This document shows, piece by piece, positions 51,558 through 61,776 of a stretch of DNA of 64,000 nucleotides. The stretch is from NCBI GenBank assembly GCA_028710605.1, contig JAQTTU010000006.1:1-64000 (forward strand), given 5' to 3'. The position numbers and the translations under genes were made by a program. The DNA comes from Sideroxydans sp. (GTDB lineage Bacteria > Pseudomonadota > Gammaproteobacteria > Burkholderiales > Gallionellaceae). The notes beneath the pieces are model-generated. The model was not told where the DNA came from, did not search any database, and saw only the letters and a list, made by a program, of their open reading frames with translations. Numbering within the stretch: position 1 is the stretch's first letter; every line of letters starts with the position of its first letter.

Positions 51558-54017
51558 CTATTTTTTGAATAATGTGCGAATGCGCGCGGCATTGCCGATC
51601 ACAATCAGGGAGCTGATCGGCATGCTGATCGCCGCCACCAGCGGACTGACCTTGGCCATCATCGCCAGCGGAACCATGATAGCGTTATACACAAAAGACA
51701 AACCGATGTTCTGCTTGATCGTCAGCAAAGTTCGGCGCGACAACTGTGTGGCTTGCCGCACTTTATCCAGTTCGTTATACATCAGTACAATGTCCGCGCT
51801 CTCCACGGACACGTCGGTTCCCGAGCCCAGCGCGATACCTACATCGGCGCGAATCAGTGCGGGCGCATCGTTGATGCCGTCGCCCACCATCGCCACCACC
51901 GCTCCGCTCTTCTGCAAACGCTGGATCACCTGATCCTTGTCCTGCGGCAACACCTCTGCAATCACTTCCATGCCGCCGAGTTGGCGCGCAACGGCTTCAG
52001 CGACGGGCCTGCGATCTCCGCTCAGCAATGTCATGGCAATGCCTGCACTTCGGAGCTCGTTCACCAGTTGCAGTGCATCGCCGCGCAGTTTGTCGGCCAA
52101 TGCAATCAAGGCCACATGCTTTCCGTTTTGCGCCATGTAAACACAACTCATCGCCCGTATTTCCAGCGCATGTGCTTTGGCTTGCAATGCCGCATCCAGA
52201 TTAATTCCCCGCCGCACCAACCACTCGGCGCTACCCAGCAACACCGCCTGTCCGGCGACATTCGCTTCCACACCAAGCCCGGCCGATGCATGAAAACCAT
52301 TTGCCTCAAGATCGCGGTACGGCGCTTGACGGGCTTCGGCTTCAGTCACAATGGCCTTGGCAGCGCCATGTTCACTATATCGTTCTACTGCTGCCGCATG
52401 GCGCAGTATTTCCTGTTCGTCCTCACCTAATGCAACATGAACCTCTGCCACGCTCATTTTGCCTTCGGTCAACGTGCCGGTTTTGTCAAAAACGAAATGC
52501 GTAACTTTGGACAGCGTCTCCAGCACCAGTCCATTCTTGACCAGAATACCGTGCTTGGCCCCCAAACCTGAGGCAACCGCAATTGACATCGGAGTGGCCA
52601 TGCCCAGCGCGCAGGGACAGGTGATGATGAGCACCGATGTCGCCGCCATCAGCGCAATTTCGAAATTGTGACTATTCCAGATAAAGAAGGTGATAGTTGC
52701 GCAGATGATAGTCACCAGCACGAACCACGGCACAATGCTATCGGCAAGACGTTGGATAGGCGCTTTGGAAGATTGCGCTTCTTCAACCAGACGGATAATT
52801 TTGGATAAGGTGGTGTCTTGCAACTGGGCACGGACTTCCACCAGCAATGCACCATTGCTGTTCACTGTTCCGGCAAAAACCTGCGCACCCGCCGCTTTGC
52901 TCACAGGGGCGGACTCACCCGTCAGCATGGCCTCATCTATTGTGCTGTGCCCCTCCAGCACCACGCCGTCCACCGGCACTTTGTAGCCGGGCTTGATGAG
53001 CACATGATCGCCCAACCTCACTCCGCGTATCGGTGTCATCTGCTCCTGCCCATCGCGCATGATGATCGCGACGCGCGGCTGCAATTCCATGAGGCGTTTA
53101 GTGGCAGAAACGGCTTGGTGCCTGAACATCCCTTCCAAATAACGCCCGATCAGGATCACAAAAGTCAGATTGGTGACGGTATCGAAATACACCTCGCCGA
53201 CACTGCCCGGATTCAAGGTTACATACAGGGAATAGGTGTAAGTAACGCTCAAACCGAGGGCGATGGGCATATCCATGGTGAGATGGCCGCCGCGCAAGCC
53301 GCCGAACGCCCCGCGAAAAAACGGATAACCGGAATACAACAATGTCGGTGTCGCCAGCACCAAGCCCATCCAGTGAAAGAATTGTCGAAACTCATCCCGA
53401 TCCGCGCCGCTGTATAGCGCGATGGAAATCCACATCATGTTCATCATGGCAAAACCGGCGAAGAACAGACGATATAGCATGGCGCGGTTTGTCTTGCGCA
53501 TAACGCCTTCGGCACTTTCCGGGTCGTAAGGCACGGCGGCGTAACCGATCCTGGCCAGTGCGCGGATCAAATCGGAAAGTTTGTTGCGCGAATTGTCCCA
53601 GCGCAGATGCAAACGTTTTGCCGCAAGATTGACGTTGGCCGACTGCACCCCGGGCACGCGACTCAATCCGCGCTCGATGAGCCACACGCAGGCGGCGCAA
53701 TGAATACCTTCTACCAGCAGATGAATGTCGCGGATGTCGCCGGAACAGCTGGTGAATTCCTGTTGCACTTCATCGAAATCGTAAATCTCGATATCTTTGG
53801 GCAACTCGGGCGGCGGTGCCAGCAACACGCCTTCCGGCGTGCGCTGATAGTAACCTTGCAATCCGGCTTCATAGATGGCGCTACAAACCGATTGGCAGCC
53901 GAAGCAACAGAAGTCCCGCTCCGCATCTTCAAAGCGGGCATGAAAATCTGCATCTACAGGGATAGGCAGCGCGCAGTGAAAGCAGCCTCCGTCGGCAGAG
54001 TGACTACGCTGGGTCAT
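51558..54017 (-). CDS. ccoI: Cu(I)-translocating P-type ATPase CcoI (FixI)
   Basis: The 819-residue ATPase delivers copper for the CcoN active site. It has an N-terminal Cys-rich segment (CFHCALP, CCFGCQSVC), an HMA domain (GIHCAACVW), eight predicted helices with CPC in TCPCALG, the phosphorylation site DKTGTLTEG and GDGINDAPAL. Its place between fixH and ccoS assigns it to the cbb3 copper pump rather than to general copper export. Confidence 0.95.
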   Translation of the reverse strand: MTQRSHSADGGCFHCALPIPVDADFHARFEDAERDFCCFGCQSVCSAIYEAGLQGYYQRTPEGVLLAPPPELPKDIEIYDFDEVQQEFTSCSGDIRDIHLLVEGIHCAACVWLIERGLSRVPGVQSANVNLAAKRLHLRWDNSRNKLSDLIRALARIGYAAVPYDPESAEGVMRKTNRAMLYRLFFAGFAMMNMMWISIALYSGADRDEFRQFFHWMGLVLATPTLLYSGYPFFRGAFGGLRGGHLTMDMPIALGLSVTYTYSLYVTLNPGSVGEVYFDTVTNLTFVILIGRYLEGMFRHQAVSATKRLMELQPRVAIIMRDGQEQMTPIRGVRLGDHVLIKPGYKVPVDGVVLEGHSTIDEAMLTGESAPVSKAAGAQVFAGTVNSNGALLVEVRAQLQDTTLSKIIRLVEEAQSSKAPIQRLADSIVPWFVLVTIICATITFFIWNSHNFEIALMAATSVLIITCPCALGMATPMSIAVASGLGAKHGILVKNGLVLETLSKVTHFVFDKTGTLTEGKMSVAEVHVALGEDEQEILRHAAAVERYSEHGAAKAIVTEAEARQAPYRDLEANGFHASAGLGVEANVAGQAVLLGSAEWLVRRGINLDAALQAKAHALEIRAMSCVYMAQNGKHVALIALADKLRGDALQLVNELRSAGIAMTLLSGDRRPVAEAVARQLGGMEVIAEVLPQDKDQVIQRLQKSGAVVAMVGDGINDAPALIRADVGIALGSGTDVSVESADIVLMYNELDKVRQATQLSRRTLLTIKQNIGLSFVYNAIMVPLAMMAKVSPLVAAISMPISSLIVIGNAARIRTLFKK

Positions 54018-54033
54018 GCAAGCTACCTGTCAA

Positions 54034-54549
54034 TTAAGACTCGGCAACCACGAACCTTTTGGTATCAACTCCAAAACGTTCCTCACCGCGCTCAATGTGA
54101 ATGTGCAACTCCCAATAGCCCTTGAGCGTGAAGTTGATGTATCCCTGATAGCGACCGGGAGCCACCTCCTTGAAGGGTGTAATGAAGTCCTTACTTGCAT
54201 CGGCAGCACGGTAGGCTTGCACCTCCATGATTCCGCTCACAGGATTGCCATCCCTGTCCTTGACATCGATTTCATAAGAGGTCGGTGTGCCCACTACAAT
54301 AGAACCCGGATTCTTTATCTCTGTCTGCCAGGCCAACGCCTGCTGCTCCCTGAGTTCGCTCACCAATTCTTCGCCCGATTTGCGATCCTTGGTCTTGTAG
54401 TCCCGATCAACCAATGACGAACGAGTGTTTTTGTTTGCGAACCAGATGAAGGTCGAATTCACTGCCAGCACCACCACAATCAGTGCCAGCATGCCCCATA
54501 CCCAAGGGTTGCGCAGTCCGGATTTATTGCTCTGAGAGATCATCTTCAA
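54034..54549 (-). CDS. ccoH: FixH family protein (CcoH)
   Basis: The 171-residue protein has one N-terminal membrane helix (VWGMLALIVVVLAVNSTFIWF) and a periplasmic FixH domain ending in GYWELHIHIERGEERF. FixH helps assembly or stability of the cbb3 complex. It lies 8 bp after ccoG and 16 bp before ccoI. Confidence 0.92.
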   Translation of the reverse strand: MKMISQSNKSGLRNPWVWGMLALIVVVLAVNSTFIWFANKNTRSSLVDRDYKTKDRKSGEELVSELREQQALAWQTEIKNPGSIVVGTPTSYEIDVKDRDGNPVSGIMEVQAYRAADASKDFITPFKEVAPGRYQGYINFTLKGYWELHIHIERGEERFGVDTKRFVVAES

Positions 54550-54557
54550 TTCTCCTC

Positions 54558-55988
54558 TTAATGTTTTGGGCCGTTGAATTTGCTGTCGTACACGGCCGTT
54601 ACTGTCGGGTCTTCAACTGCTTCCACTTTAAATTGAATAGGGGTCACCTCTTGTTTGACACTCGCGCCGGGAGCCTTGACGAAAATGGTGAACGAAGTGC
54701 CGCGACCATGGTGAGTCAACGGCGGATTCTCGGCACCAATAATCACTTGCCCTTCCACGCCGCCTTCAGCGGTAACCTTCACATGCAGATCCCTGTCGGT
54801 CTTGTTGACCACCTTGAAATCGTATTTGTTCTGGATAGAACCGTCGCTCATGCTGACAAACAGCGGCTGACGATCAGGAATCGCTCTTAGTGTCATCGAG
54901 CCCAAATGCGTCAGTCCGTACACAATGCCGGAAAGCGCTATGAGTATGATGGCGAGGTAAACCAGAGTGCGGGGATGTTGATATATTTTATGTCCTGGCT
55001 TGCCGGATAGTTCATCCAGCGAAGCATAGCGAATCAGACCGCGCGGTTTACCGACTTTGTCCATGATCGCGTCACAAGCATCCAGACACAGCCCGCAAGT
55101 GATACAACCCAGCTGCTGTCCGTCGCGAATATCCACACCAGTCGGGCAGACCTGCACACATTGAAAGCAGTCGATACAGTCACCTTGCGGCACACCACCA
55201 TCACCACTTTTCCGCAACTTGCCGCGTGGTTCGCCGCGTTTAACATCATACGCAGGCAAAATAGTTTGCGAATCGCCCATTACTCCCTGAATACGGGCAT
55301 AGGGGCAAAGCCAGATACAGGCTTGTTCGCGCATGAAACCCGCCAGAATATATGTTCCAGCAAAGAACATCACCAGTACAACCCAGCCAACTTTGGGCAA
55401 ATTCAGATGGATCAGGTTGTCCCAGTAGTCAAATGCATCAACAAACCAGATGGAAAAGCTAATCCCGGTTAGCAATGCCAGTAAAATCCAAATTGAATGC
55501 TTAAGCCCTTTTTTCTTGATTTTATCCAAACTCAATGGCGCTTCGTCCAGTTTGCGTCTTGCGTTCGGGTTGCCCTCAATCTTGTCTTCCAGCCAGGTGA
55601 ACCAATCCGTCCAAGCTGTTTGAAAACAGAAGTATCCGCACCATACACGCGAAGCAACAGAAGTAACTCCGAACAGTGTCATTGCTGCCACCAATAGCAC
55701 CAGTGACAACATCCAAATATCTTGCGGCAAAACTGTCAGACTAAAAAAGTGGAACTGCCTGTTCTGAATATCAAACAAAATGGCCTGCTTGTCGTTCCAG
55801 CGCAAATAAGGAAGCAGGAAAAAAGGAAGCCAAAGACTCAGTTGCGTGTAATTTTTAACGGTACGAAAAAAACCCGGCATACGTTTGGCATGTATGGTTT
55901 TTTCGCCACGGTTTACCTTCCATGCCTCGAACTCGTGATAGATAGCGGTATCGTTGCCCGTTTCCTTGCTCGCTGTTTCAGCACTCAC
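54558..55988 (-). CDS. ccoG: cbb3 oxidase accessory ferredoxin protein CcoG
   Basis: The 476-residue protein has about five membrane helices (WCGYFCFQTAWTDWF), a dicluster-type ferredoxin segment (CIDCFQCVQVCPTGVDIRDG, CITCGLCLDACD) and a C-terminal beta domain. CcoG probably reduces copper for CcoN. I chose GTG at 55988, which has AGGAG 7 bp upstream; the frame stays open to 56147 but overlaps the terminator. Confidence 0.93.
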   Translation of the reverse strand: MSAETASKETGNDTAIYHEFEAWKVNRGEKTIHAKRMPGFFRTVKNYTQLSLWLPFFLLPYLRWNDKQAILFDIQNRQFHFFSLTVLPQDIWMLSLVLLVAAMTLFGVTSVASRVWCGYFCFQTAWTDWFTWLEDKIEGNPNARRKLDEAPLSLDKIKKKGLKHSIWILLALLTGISFSIWFVDAFDYWDNLIHLNLPKVGWVVLVMFFAGTYILAGFMREQACIWLCPYARIQGVMGDSQTILPAYDVKRGEPRGKLRKSGDGGVPQGDCIDCFQCVQVCPTGVDIRDGQQLGCITCGLCLDACDAIMDKVGKPRGLIRYASLDELSGKPGHKIYQHPRTLVYLAIILIALSGIVYGLTHLGSMTLRAIPDRQPLFVSMSDGSIQNKYDFKVVNKTDRDLHVKVTAEGGVEGQVIIGAENPPLTHHGRGTSFTIFVKAPGASVKQEVTPIQFKVEAVEDPTVTAVYDSKFNGPKH

Positions 55989-56102
55989 ACTGACTCTCCT
56001 AAATGTCTGATCTTCTATTTTTTCCTGCGAAATTATGCAGGCAAACAATTTACTTCCGAATCTGCTCAAAAAAACGGATTCGCAAATATCCTGCCCCACA
56101 TG

Positions 56103-56135
56103 AAAAAGGGAGGAGAGTATAACTCTCCTCCCTTT
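56103..56135 (-). terminator. Rho-independent terminator after ccoNOQP
   Basis: On the minus strand a 14-bp perfect stem AAAGGGAGGAGAGT/ACTCTCCTCCCTTT with a 3-nt loop is followed by five T. It ends the ccoNOQP-small ORF transcript and separates it from ccoG. Confidence 0.85.
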
Positions 56136-56151
56136 CGCTGAGACCAAAAAC

Positions 56152-56271
56152 TTATTTCTTATCCTGATCCTTGGTCGCTTTTAGGTATGCCCTTAAGAGC
56201 AGCCAAGCTGGAACCAGAAAGGAACCTGCAACACAAACGATCACACTCCAGAAAACCATATCGTGATTCAT
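56152..56271 (-). CDS. 39-residue single-span membrane protein downstream of ccoP
   Basis: The minus strand encodes MNHDMVFWSVIVCVAGSFLV, continuing PAWLLLRAYLKATKDQDKK then stop. It has one hydrophobic helix and a positive C-terminus. AAAGGAG lies 7 bp before ATG at 56271. It is between ccoP and the terminator, so it is the last gene of the oxidase operon. Small single-helix subunits such as CcoM are known for cbb3 oxidases; whether this is one is inference. Confidence 0.75.
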   Translation of the reverse strand: MNHDMVFWSVIVCVAGSFLVPAWLLLRAYLKATKDQDKK

Positions 56272-56327
56272 CTCATTACTCCTTTAGAAAGGTCTGCGCG
56301 GGGCGACCCGCGCAGACTGAGACAGAT

Positions 56328-57236
56328 TTACTTAGCTGCTGGAGCGCTAACCGGAGCAGCAGGAGCAGCCGGAGCATCGGCTTGACCACCACCGAACTTG
56401 TACACATAAACTGCCAGCTTCTTGATCTCTGTATCGCTCAGCTTGCCGGCAGCTGTGAAGGATGGCATCACTGCCACGCGCGCATCAGGTCCGGCATTTA
56501 CGCCGTAAGTAATGGTACGTTTGATTCCTTCGACAGAACCGTCAAAACGCCAGATGCTATCGGTCAGGTTGGCAGAACCCATCGCAGCCAGACCCTTACC
56601 ATCCGGACCGTGGCAGACCACACAACCCTTCTCTGTGAACAGAGGAGTGGAAGTCGGCTTACCAGCGGCAACAGCATTGGCCAGCGTGTCGATTTCGGCA
56701 GCGGACAATACATCCTTGTGCGCAATCATCACACCCTGACGACCAGCGGAGATAGAAGTGTAAATATCGCCGATCTTGCCGCCATACAACCAGTCATCGT
56801 CACGCAGAATCGGCGCAATAAAGCCTTGCGCATCCGCCGCGCCTACACCGTTCGTACCGTGACAAGCCGCACAGTTGTCACCAAACAGCACCTTGCCGGA
56901 ACGGGTGACGTACTCTGTCAACTCGCTGTCGGCCAGAATAGCAGCCGGTGTCATACCTTTCAGCTTGGCTTCATACTTGCCGCGCACTTCATCCACAATG
57001 GTCGTATCCGCATCCATCTCGGCAATCGCAGTCCAGCCGGCGATACCCTTGAAGAATCCATGTGCACTAGAAATCGGGAAGGACGGATAGTACAAGAAGT
57101 ACACCACACACCAGATTGCACTGGCCGTCAAACCCAACATCCACCATTTTGGGGGCTGATTCGTAAAATCCCCCAAGTCATCGTCCCAGACGTGACCGGT
57201 TGTCGTCACGCCACCTGCATCGTGTTTATCACTCAT
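56328..57236 (-). CDS. ccoP: cbb3 cytochrome c oxidase subunit III (diheme)
   Basis: The 302-residue protein has two N-terminal membrane segments or one hinge pair (about 30-75), then two cytochrome c domains with heme motifs CAACH (about 135) and CVVCH (about 220). An Ala/Pro-rich tail ends it. CcoP feeds electrons to the catalytic subunit. It overlaps ccoQ by 4 bp. Confidence 0.95.
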   Translation of the reverse strand: MSDKHDAGGVTTTGHVWDDDLGDFTNQPPKWWMLGLTASAIWCVVYFLYYPSFPISSAHGFFKGIAGWTAIAEMDADTTIVDEVRGKYEAKLKGMTPAAILADSELTEYVTRSGKVLFGDNCAACHGTNGVGAADAQGFIAPILRDDDWLYGGKIGDIYTSISAGRQGVMIAHKDVLSAAEIDTLANAVAAGKPTSTPLFTEKGCVVCHGPDGKGLAAMGSANLTDSIWRFDGSVEGIKRTITYGVNAGPDARVAVMPSFTAAGKLSDTEIKKLAVYVYKFGGGQADAPAAPAAPVSAPAAK

Positions 57237-57442
57237 CTTTTTTCTCCCACATTGATATGCTCTTCGTCATCCAGAGCCATACGGCTCTGGGACTCGAACG
57301 TGGCCTTGTTAGCCGGTCGGAATACCATGAAATAGACCGCCGCCATACCGAACGCCGAGACCAGAACAAAAAACACACCCAGCCAGTCGTTCGTCGTCAT
57401 GGTCGCGACATCCATGCCAAGATACCCCATTAGCTTAGTCAC
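57233..57442 (-). CDS. ccoQ: cbb3 oxidase subunit CcoQ
   Basis: The 69-residue protein has one helix ([21 protein letters not shown]) followed by RPANKATFE and an acidic end. CcoQ stabilises the complex. It overlaps ccoO by 8 bp and ccoP by 4 bp. Confidence 0.9.
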   Translation of the reverse strand: MTKLMGYLGMDVATMTTNDWLGVFFVLVSAFGMAAVYFMVFRPANKATFESQSRMALDDEEHINVGEKR

Positions 57443-58232
57443 GGTAGTTCACACCCTCTTCGAACTTGACGTGATTACCCAGACCCTGCAGGTAAGCAAT
57501 CAAGGCTTCCATCTCGGTTTTGCCTTCCAACTGCGCAGCTGCGCCGTCAATGTAAGCATCCGTGTAGATAGTCTTCGGCACAGGGTTAAACGGCATCATG
57601 GTCATGACCTTCATGGTCTGCACAGTTTCTGCCACATTCACGTTACCGTCCGCCAACCAGAAGTAGTTCGGCATGACCGACTCGGGCACCACATCGCGCG
57701 GATGACTCAAGTGGCGACGATGCCATTCATCCGAGTACTTGCCGCCCAAGCGAGCCAGATCCGGCCCAGTACGCTTGGAACCCCATTGGAACGGGTGATC
57801 GTACATGGACTCTTCCGCGATCGAGTAGTGACCATAACGGTCTTTTTCATCACGGAACGGGCGAATCTGCTGCGAATGGCACAGGTAGCAGCCCTCACGG
57901 ATATAGACAGCACGTCCAGCCAATTCCAGTGGCTTGTAAGGACGCACACCATCGCCAGGCAGCCAGTCTTCCAGCGTCTTGTGTGCTGAAGTCTCAGGAT
58001 TCCAGACGATCTTGTCCATGGAGATAGCGTTACCAGCAGCATCTTTGTGGACCGTGCCATTGTAAGTACCATCACCGCCATTTACGCCAGTGTTAGGCAC
58101 ATAAAACAATGGAACGATTTCCACGATACCGCCAACCGCCACTGCCAGCGCGATAACCACAAACATCAGAACAGTGCTGCGTTCGATCTTGTCCTGAAAT
58201 TTGGTTGAATAGATTTTGTCGTGATCAGACAT
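57435..58232 (-). CDS. ccoO: cbb3 cytochrome c oxidase subunit II (monoheme)
   Basis: The 265-residue protein has one N-terminal membrane helix and a single cytochrome c domain with [20 protein letters not shown]. Axial Met is likely in SVMPNYFWL. It is preceded by ccoN (11 bp gap) and overlaps ccoQ. Confidence 0.95.
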   Translation of the reverse strand: MSDHDKIYSTKFQDKIERSTVLMFVVIALAVAVGGIVEIVPLFYVPNTGVNGGDGTYNGTVHKDAAGNAISMDKIVWNPETSAHKTLEDWLPGDGVRPYKPLELAGRAVYIREGCYLCHSQQIRPFRDEKDRYGHYSIAEESMYDHPFQWGSKRTGPDLARLGGKYSDEWHRRHLSHPRDVVPESVMPNYFWLADGNVNVAETVQTMKVMTMMPFNPVPKTIYTDAYIDGAAAQLEGKTEMEALIAYLQGLGNHVKFEEGVNYRD

Positions 58233-58243
58233 GTCTTCTCTCC

Positions 58244-59677
58244 TTATGCTTTAGCTGGAACGGCGCCGGAAGAGCGCTTTGCGCTCGCCTGACTCACGGT
58301 CATCACGATATTAAAGAGGGCGATTGCAGCACCGAGAGTGAAGGTCAGACCACCAACCATACGCATCACATAATACGGATGCATAGCGGAGACAGACTCA
58401 ACAAAGGTATAAGTCAGTGTGCCGTACTCATCATAATCACGCCACATCAGACCCTGCATAATCCCGGACACCCACAAAGCAACGATATAAATCACCGTGC
58501 CGATGGTAGCCAGCCAGAAGTGAACATTCACCAGACTGTCGGAATACATCTTTTCTACGCCCCACAGCTTTTTGACCATGTGGTACAGAGCACCGTAGGC
58601 AACCATTGCCATCCAACCCAATGCGCCGGAGTGCACGTGACCAACAGTCCAGTCAGTGTAGTGGGACAAAGCGTTGACGGATTTGAGAGACATCACCGGC
58701 CCTTCGAAAGTGGACATCGCGTAGAACGCCAGAGCCACCACCAGGAAGCGCAGAACGTAGTCGGTACGCAACTTATCCCATGCGCCGGACAGAGTCATCA
58801 TACCGTTCATCGCTCCACCCCAAGACGGGATGATCATCGCCAGAGAAACGGCAGCACCAAGGGAGCCGGTCCAGTCGGGCAATGCGGTGTATTGCAGGTG
58901 GTGCGAACCCAGCCAAACATAGCCGAAGGTCAGCGCCCAGAAGTGCAGCACGGACAAACGATAGGAAAACACCGGACGACCCGATTGCTTGGGCACAAAG
59001 TAGTACATGATGCCAAGGAAGCCCGCAGTCAGGTAGAAACCCACCGCATTGTGACCCCACCACCATTGCACCATCGCATCTTGCACGCCGGAGAATACAG
59101 AATAGGAATTAGTCAAGCTAACGGGGATAGCCAAGCTATTAACCACGTGCAAATAAGTGATCATCACGATCATGCTCATGGTAAACCAGTTGGAAACATA
59201 GATATGCGAAGTCTTGCGGATCGCCACAGTCATCATGTGATTCAGACCAAACGACAACCACACAACCGCAATCATAATATCCACAATCCATGGCAACTCT
59301 GCATATTCCTTGCCCTCAGTCATACCCAAAGGCAACGCAAGCACGGCGCACACGATGATCAGATTCCAACCCCAGAATGTGAACCAAGCCAGACCATTAC
59401 TCCACAGCTTGGTAGCTCCGGTGCGTTGCACCATATAGAAGCCGGTCGCAAACAAAGTGCAACCGCCGAATGCGAAAATCACTGCATTGGTATGCAGCGG
59501 ACGCAGACGTCCAAAAGTGATGTAAGGAATATCCAAGTTTAAAAACGGCCATGCCAGTTCGGATGCAATAATCACACCGACCAGCGTACCAACGACTGCA
59601 TAAATGGCAGCCGCGATGGTGAACCATCGAACGACTTCCATATCGTACTTTACTGGTGTCGCTTGCGTAGCTTCCAC
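58244..59677 (-). CDS. ccoN: cbb3 cytochrome c oxidase subunit I
   Basis: The 477-residue catalytic subunit has about 12 membrane helices and holds heme b, heme b3 and CuB. Conserved parts include [37 protein letters not shown] and [16 protein letters not shown] chose GTG at 59677: GGAGGAG lies exactly 6 bp upstream. A longer frame reaches 59728. It reduces oxygen with high affinity. No convincing FNR site was seen upstream. Confidence 0.96.
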   Translation of the reverse strand: MEATQATPVKYDMEVVRWFTIAAAIYAVVGTLVGVIIASELAWPFLNLDIPYITFGRLRPLHTNAVIFAFGGCTLFATGFYMVQRTGATKLWSNGLAWFTFWGWNLIIVCAVLALPLGMTEGKEYAELPWIVDIMIAVVWLSFGLNHMMTVAIRKTSHIYVSNWFTMSMIVMITYLHVVNSLAIPVSLTNSYSVFSGVQDAMVQWWWGHNAVGFYLTAGFLGIMYYFVPKQSGRPVFSYRLSVLHFWALTFGYVWLGSHHLQYTALPDWTGSLGAAVSLAMIIPSWGGAMNGMMTLSGAWDKLRTDYVLRFLVVALAFYAMSTFEGPVMSLKSVNALSHYTDWTVGHVHSGALGWMAMVAYGALYHMVKKLWGVEKMYSDSLVNVHFWLATIGTVIYIVALWVSGIMQGLMWRDYDEYGTLTYTFVESVSAMHPYYVMRMVGGLTFTLGAAIALFNIVMTVSQASAKRSSGAVPAKA

Positions 59678-59967
59678 AGTAGTCTCCTCCAGAGCGAAGT
59701 TAAAAAACCAATGCGCCCAGCACTCCAATCAAATCCGTCGTGCTCGACGCACCCTTATGTTACCTCTTACCACAGCGCGGCAAATTGTCGCAGTGCTTCG
59801 GCGACAAGTAAAGCGCAAAGTGGTTCCATGCACGCCATACCATACTAAATTGCTCAAATAGATTTTGATAAAACGCGAATGAAGTTGATACTATTTGTCT
59901 GCGCAAATTTTTTTGCCTCTACACAGAGTTTTTCCCGAACATACGGACTCGATAACCAAAAAAATAA
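59678..59967. other. Gene-free region upstream of ccoN
   Basis: This 290-bp stretch holds no gene. It has one small palindrome TTGTCGC/GCGACAA (59785-59807) and isolated TTGAT half sites, but no complete FNR box. The split tRNA 3' half is followed on the minus strand by TTATTTTTTT, a likely end of transcription. Confidence 0.6.
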
Positions 59968-60002
59968 TGGAGCGGGTGAAGGGGATCGAACCCTCGTATG
60001 CA
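59968..60002 (-). tRNA. tRNA-Gly (CCC), 3' exon of split gene
   Basis: These 35 nt (TGCATACGAGGGTTCG...CACCCGCTCCA) complete the tRNA whose first 39 nt lie at 62694-62732. Joined, they give a 74-nt cloverleaf with CCA encoded; the anticodon stem GCAGC/GCTGC spans the junction. Confidence 0.88.
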
Positions 60003-60043
60003 GGAGGGTAAGGAGGCAACCTCACGGCCACCCCCTCCCCTAA

Positions 60044-60077
60044 GAACCGGACGTGCAAGTTTCCCTGCATCCGGCTC
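60044..60077 (-). ncRNA. Group II intron domain V
   Basis: The 34-nt hairpin starts GAGCCGGATGCAGGGAAACT and ends GTCCGGTTC, with the GAAA tetraloop and the AGC-type catalytic triad region. It is the most conserved ribozyme part and looks intact. Confidence 0.9.
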
Positions 60078-60097
60078 AAGCAACCCTTAAACATCAC

Positions 60098-61759
60098 TCA
60101 TTCAAGAGTAATGCCAGCGGATTTTAACTCATTTACATGAAGCTGCTGATGGCAATTCGGATGCAACAACACCAAATTACTTACCACATCCGAACCTCCT
60201 TGAGACCGCTTGACCTTGTGGTGCAAATGCCACCCTGTGTCACGCGTGATCTTTTGGAGGCAGATTGGGCATAGCCCTTCCTGCCACCACCACAACCAAC
60301 GCAATTTTCTGCGTCCTTCGAGCGCCATATCCATCTTGCGGGCAAGCCGCTTGGTGAAATACTCGTCGAACGCTGGGTCGTAAGGATTTGCCTCAGCCAG
60401 AACCTTGACATGAGTCCGTTTCCGAAACTCACACAAGACAGGCAGAATCTTGTCCTTCTCGGCAAAGCGCCAATCGCGCCCCTTGTAGCGTATGAAGTAA
60501 CGCTGCTTGACCCATCGCTTACCCTTGTTAGGGTGACGACGAACCGCCCAACGCCACAACATTTCCCAGATCAGGTGATCGCATTTTGCGAAGGTGCGCG
60601 ACGCCATCTGGCTTCGATGATAGTTCGCCCAGCCACGAATCATCGGCATGAGCTTATCTATCACGTCTTCCTGTTTGGCCGTTCGCATTGCCCCCATTGT
60701 TTCGCGTAACTTGGTCATGAATGCTTTGACGTTTTTCTTCGAAGGCTGCGTGAGCAACATCCGATTGATACGCCTGACATTCCATCCCAGAAAATCGAAG
60801 CCATCTGTCACGTGAGTGATTTTAGTTTTCGACTCTGAGAGCACCAAGCCTCTTGCAGCCAGGAATCGCACCACAAGAGGTTTGACTCGCTCTGCCAACA
60901 ACTCTTGCGAGCTGCCGGTAATTACGAAGTCATCCGCGTAGCGCACCAAATGGACTTTAGCTTCACGCGCCTGCCGGACTGTTCTAAACAGCCCCTCAAG
61001 CTCGTGTTGCAAGCCATCCAATGCCATGTTTGCCAGCACGGGAGAAATGATGCCTCCTTGTGGTGTGCCAGCGTTCGTTGGGAACAACATACCCATCTCC
61101 ACAAATCCCGCTTTCAGCCACTTCCTCAGGATGCCTTTGTCCATGCAGACATTGGCAACCAGCCAGTCGTGACTGATGTTGTCGAAACACCCTTTGATGT
61201 CACCCTCCAACACCCACTGCGGTGACGCTTTTCGTCCAAGCACATTTCGCACTTGTTCAATGGCATCGGCAGTTGAGCGCTCACGGCGAAAGCCGTATGA
61301 ATGCGAATCCCCGGTTGTCTCAGCTACAGGATCTAATGCGAGTAAGTGCAACGCCTGCATCGCCCGGTCGCGCATGGTTGGAATGCCCAGAGGGCGTTTG
61401 TCACCATTTGCTTTGGGAATGTATATGCGTCGCAGCGGTAACGGCCTGTACCTCTTGTTGCCGAGGCCTGAGACTGCCACCCACTTTTCTTCTGGGGTAC
61501 TCCAAGTTTTACCATCTACACCCGGAGTTTTTTGACCACGGTTCTCGGTCACTCGTTTGACTGCTAATGCTTGCGCACTGGCAGATCGAGTTAGGAGCCG
61601 TTGTAGTGAGCGCACTTTCCGCCACTCACCGTTTTTAACCGCTTTCGCGATTCTGGCCTGTAACCTCGCAACAGTCTGATGGGCATCGGACCAAGGAATC
61701 TGGTGCCAACTCCGCCAATCTGTGGAAGCAACATCGCCTTTTTGAAGCAAAGCGTCCAT
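60098..61759 (-). CDS. ltrA: Group II intron reverse transcriptase/maturase with HNH domain
   Basis: The 553-residue protein has RT domains 0-7 (about 60-360), catalytic YADD (274-277), a thumb/maturase X domain (about 370-470), and a C-terminal HNH nuclease (CPICLQKI, WHLHHKVKRSQGG, LLHPNCHQQLH). All catalytic residues I can see are present. ATG at 61759 follows GGAGGT by 4 bp. It should help the intron splice and retrohome. The nested tRNA gene ends 17 bp upstream of its start. Confidence 0.95.
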   Translation of the reverse strand: MDALLQKGDVASTDWRSWHQIPWSDAHQTVARLQARIAKAVKNGEWRKVRSLQRLLTRSASAQALAVKRVTENRGQKTPGVDGKTWSTPEEKWVAVSGLGNKRYRPLPLRRIYIPKANGDKRPLGIPTMRDRAMQALHLLALDPVAETTGDSHSYGFRRERSTADAIEQVRNVLGRKASPQWVLEGDIKGCFDNISHDWLVANVCMDKGILRKWLKAGFVEMGMLFPTNAGTPQGGIISPVLANMALDGLQHELEGLFRTVRQAREAKVHLVRYADDFVITGSSQELLAERVKPLVVRFLAARGLVLSESKTKITHVTDGFDFLGWNVRRINRMLLTQPSKKNVKAFMTKLRETMGAMRTAKQEDVIDKLMPMIRGWANYHRSQMASRTFAKCDHLIWEMLWRWAVRRHPNKGKRWVKQRYFIRYKGRDWRFAEKDKILPVLCEFRKRTHVKVLAEANPYDPAFDEYFTKRLARKMDMALEGRRKLRWLWWWQEGLCPICLQKITRDTGWHLHHKVKRSQGGSDVVSNLVLLHPNCHQQLHVNELKSAGITLE

Positions 61760-61776
61760 ATCAACCTCCGTTTAAT

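Noticed and set aside
59678..59967. FNR box upstream of ccoN
   Set aside because: Only single TTGAT half sites are present; no second half at the right spacing.
61176..61560. Plus-strand frames over the intron protein gene
   Set aside because: They are antisense to a well-defined reverse transcriptase and lack starts with ribosome-binding sites.
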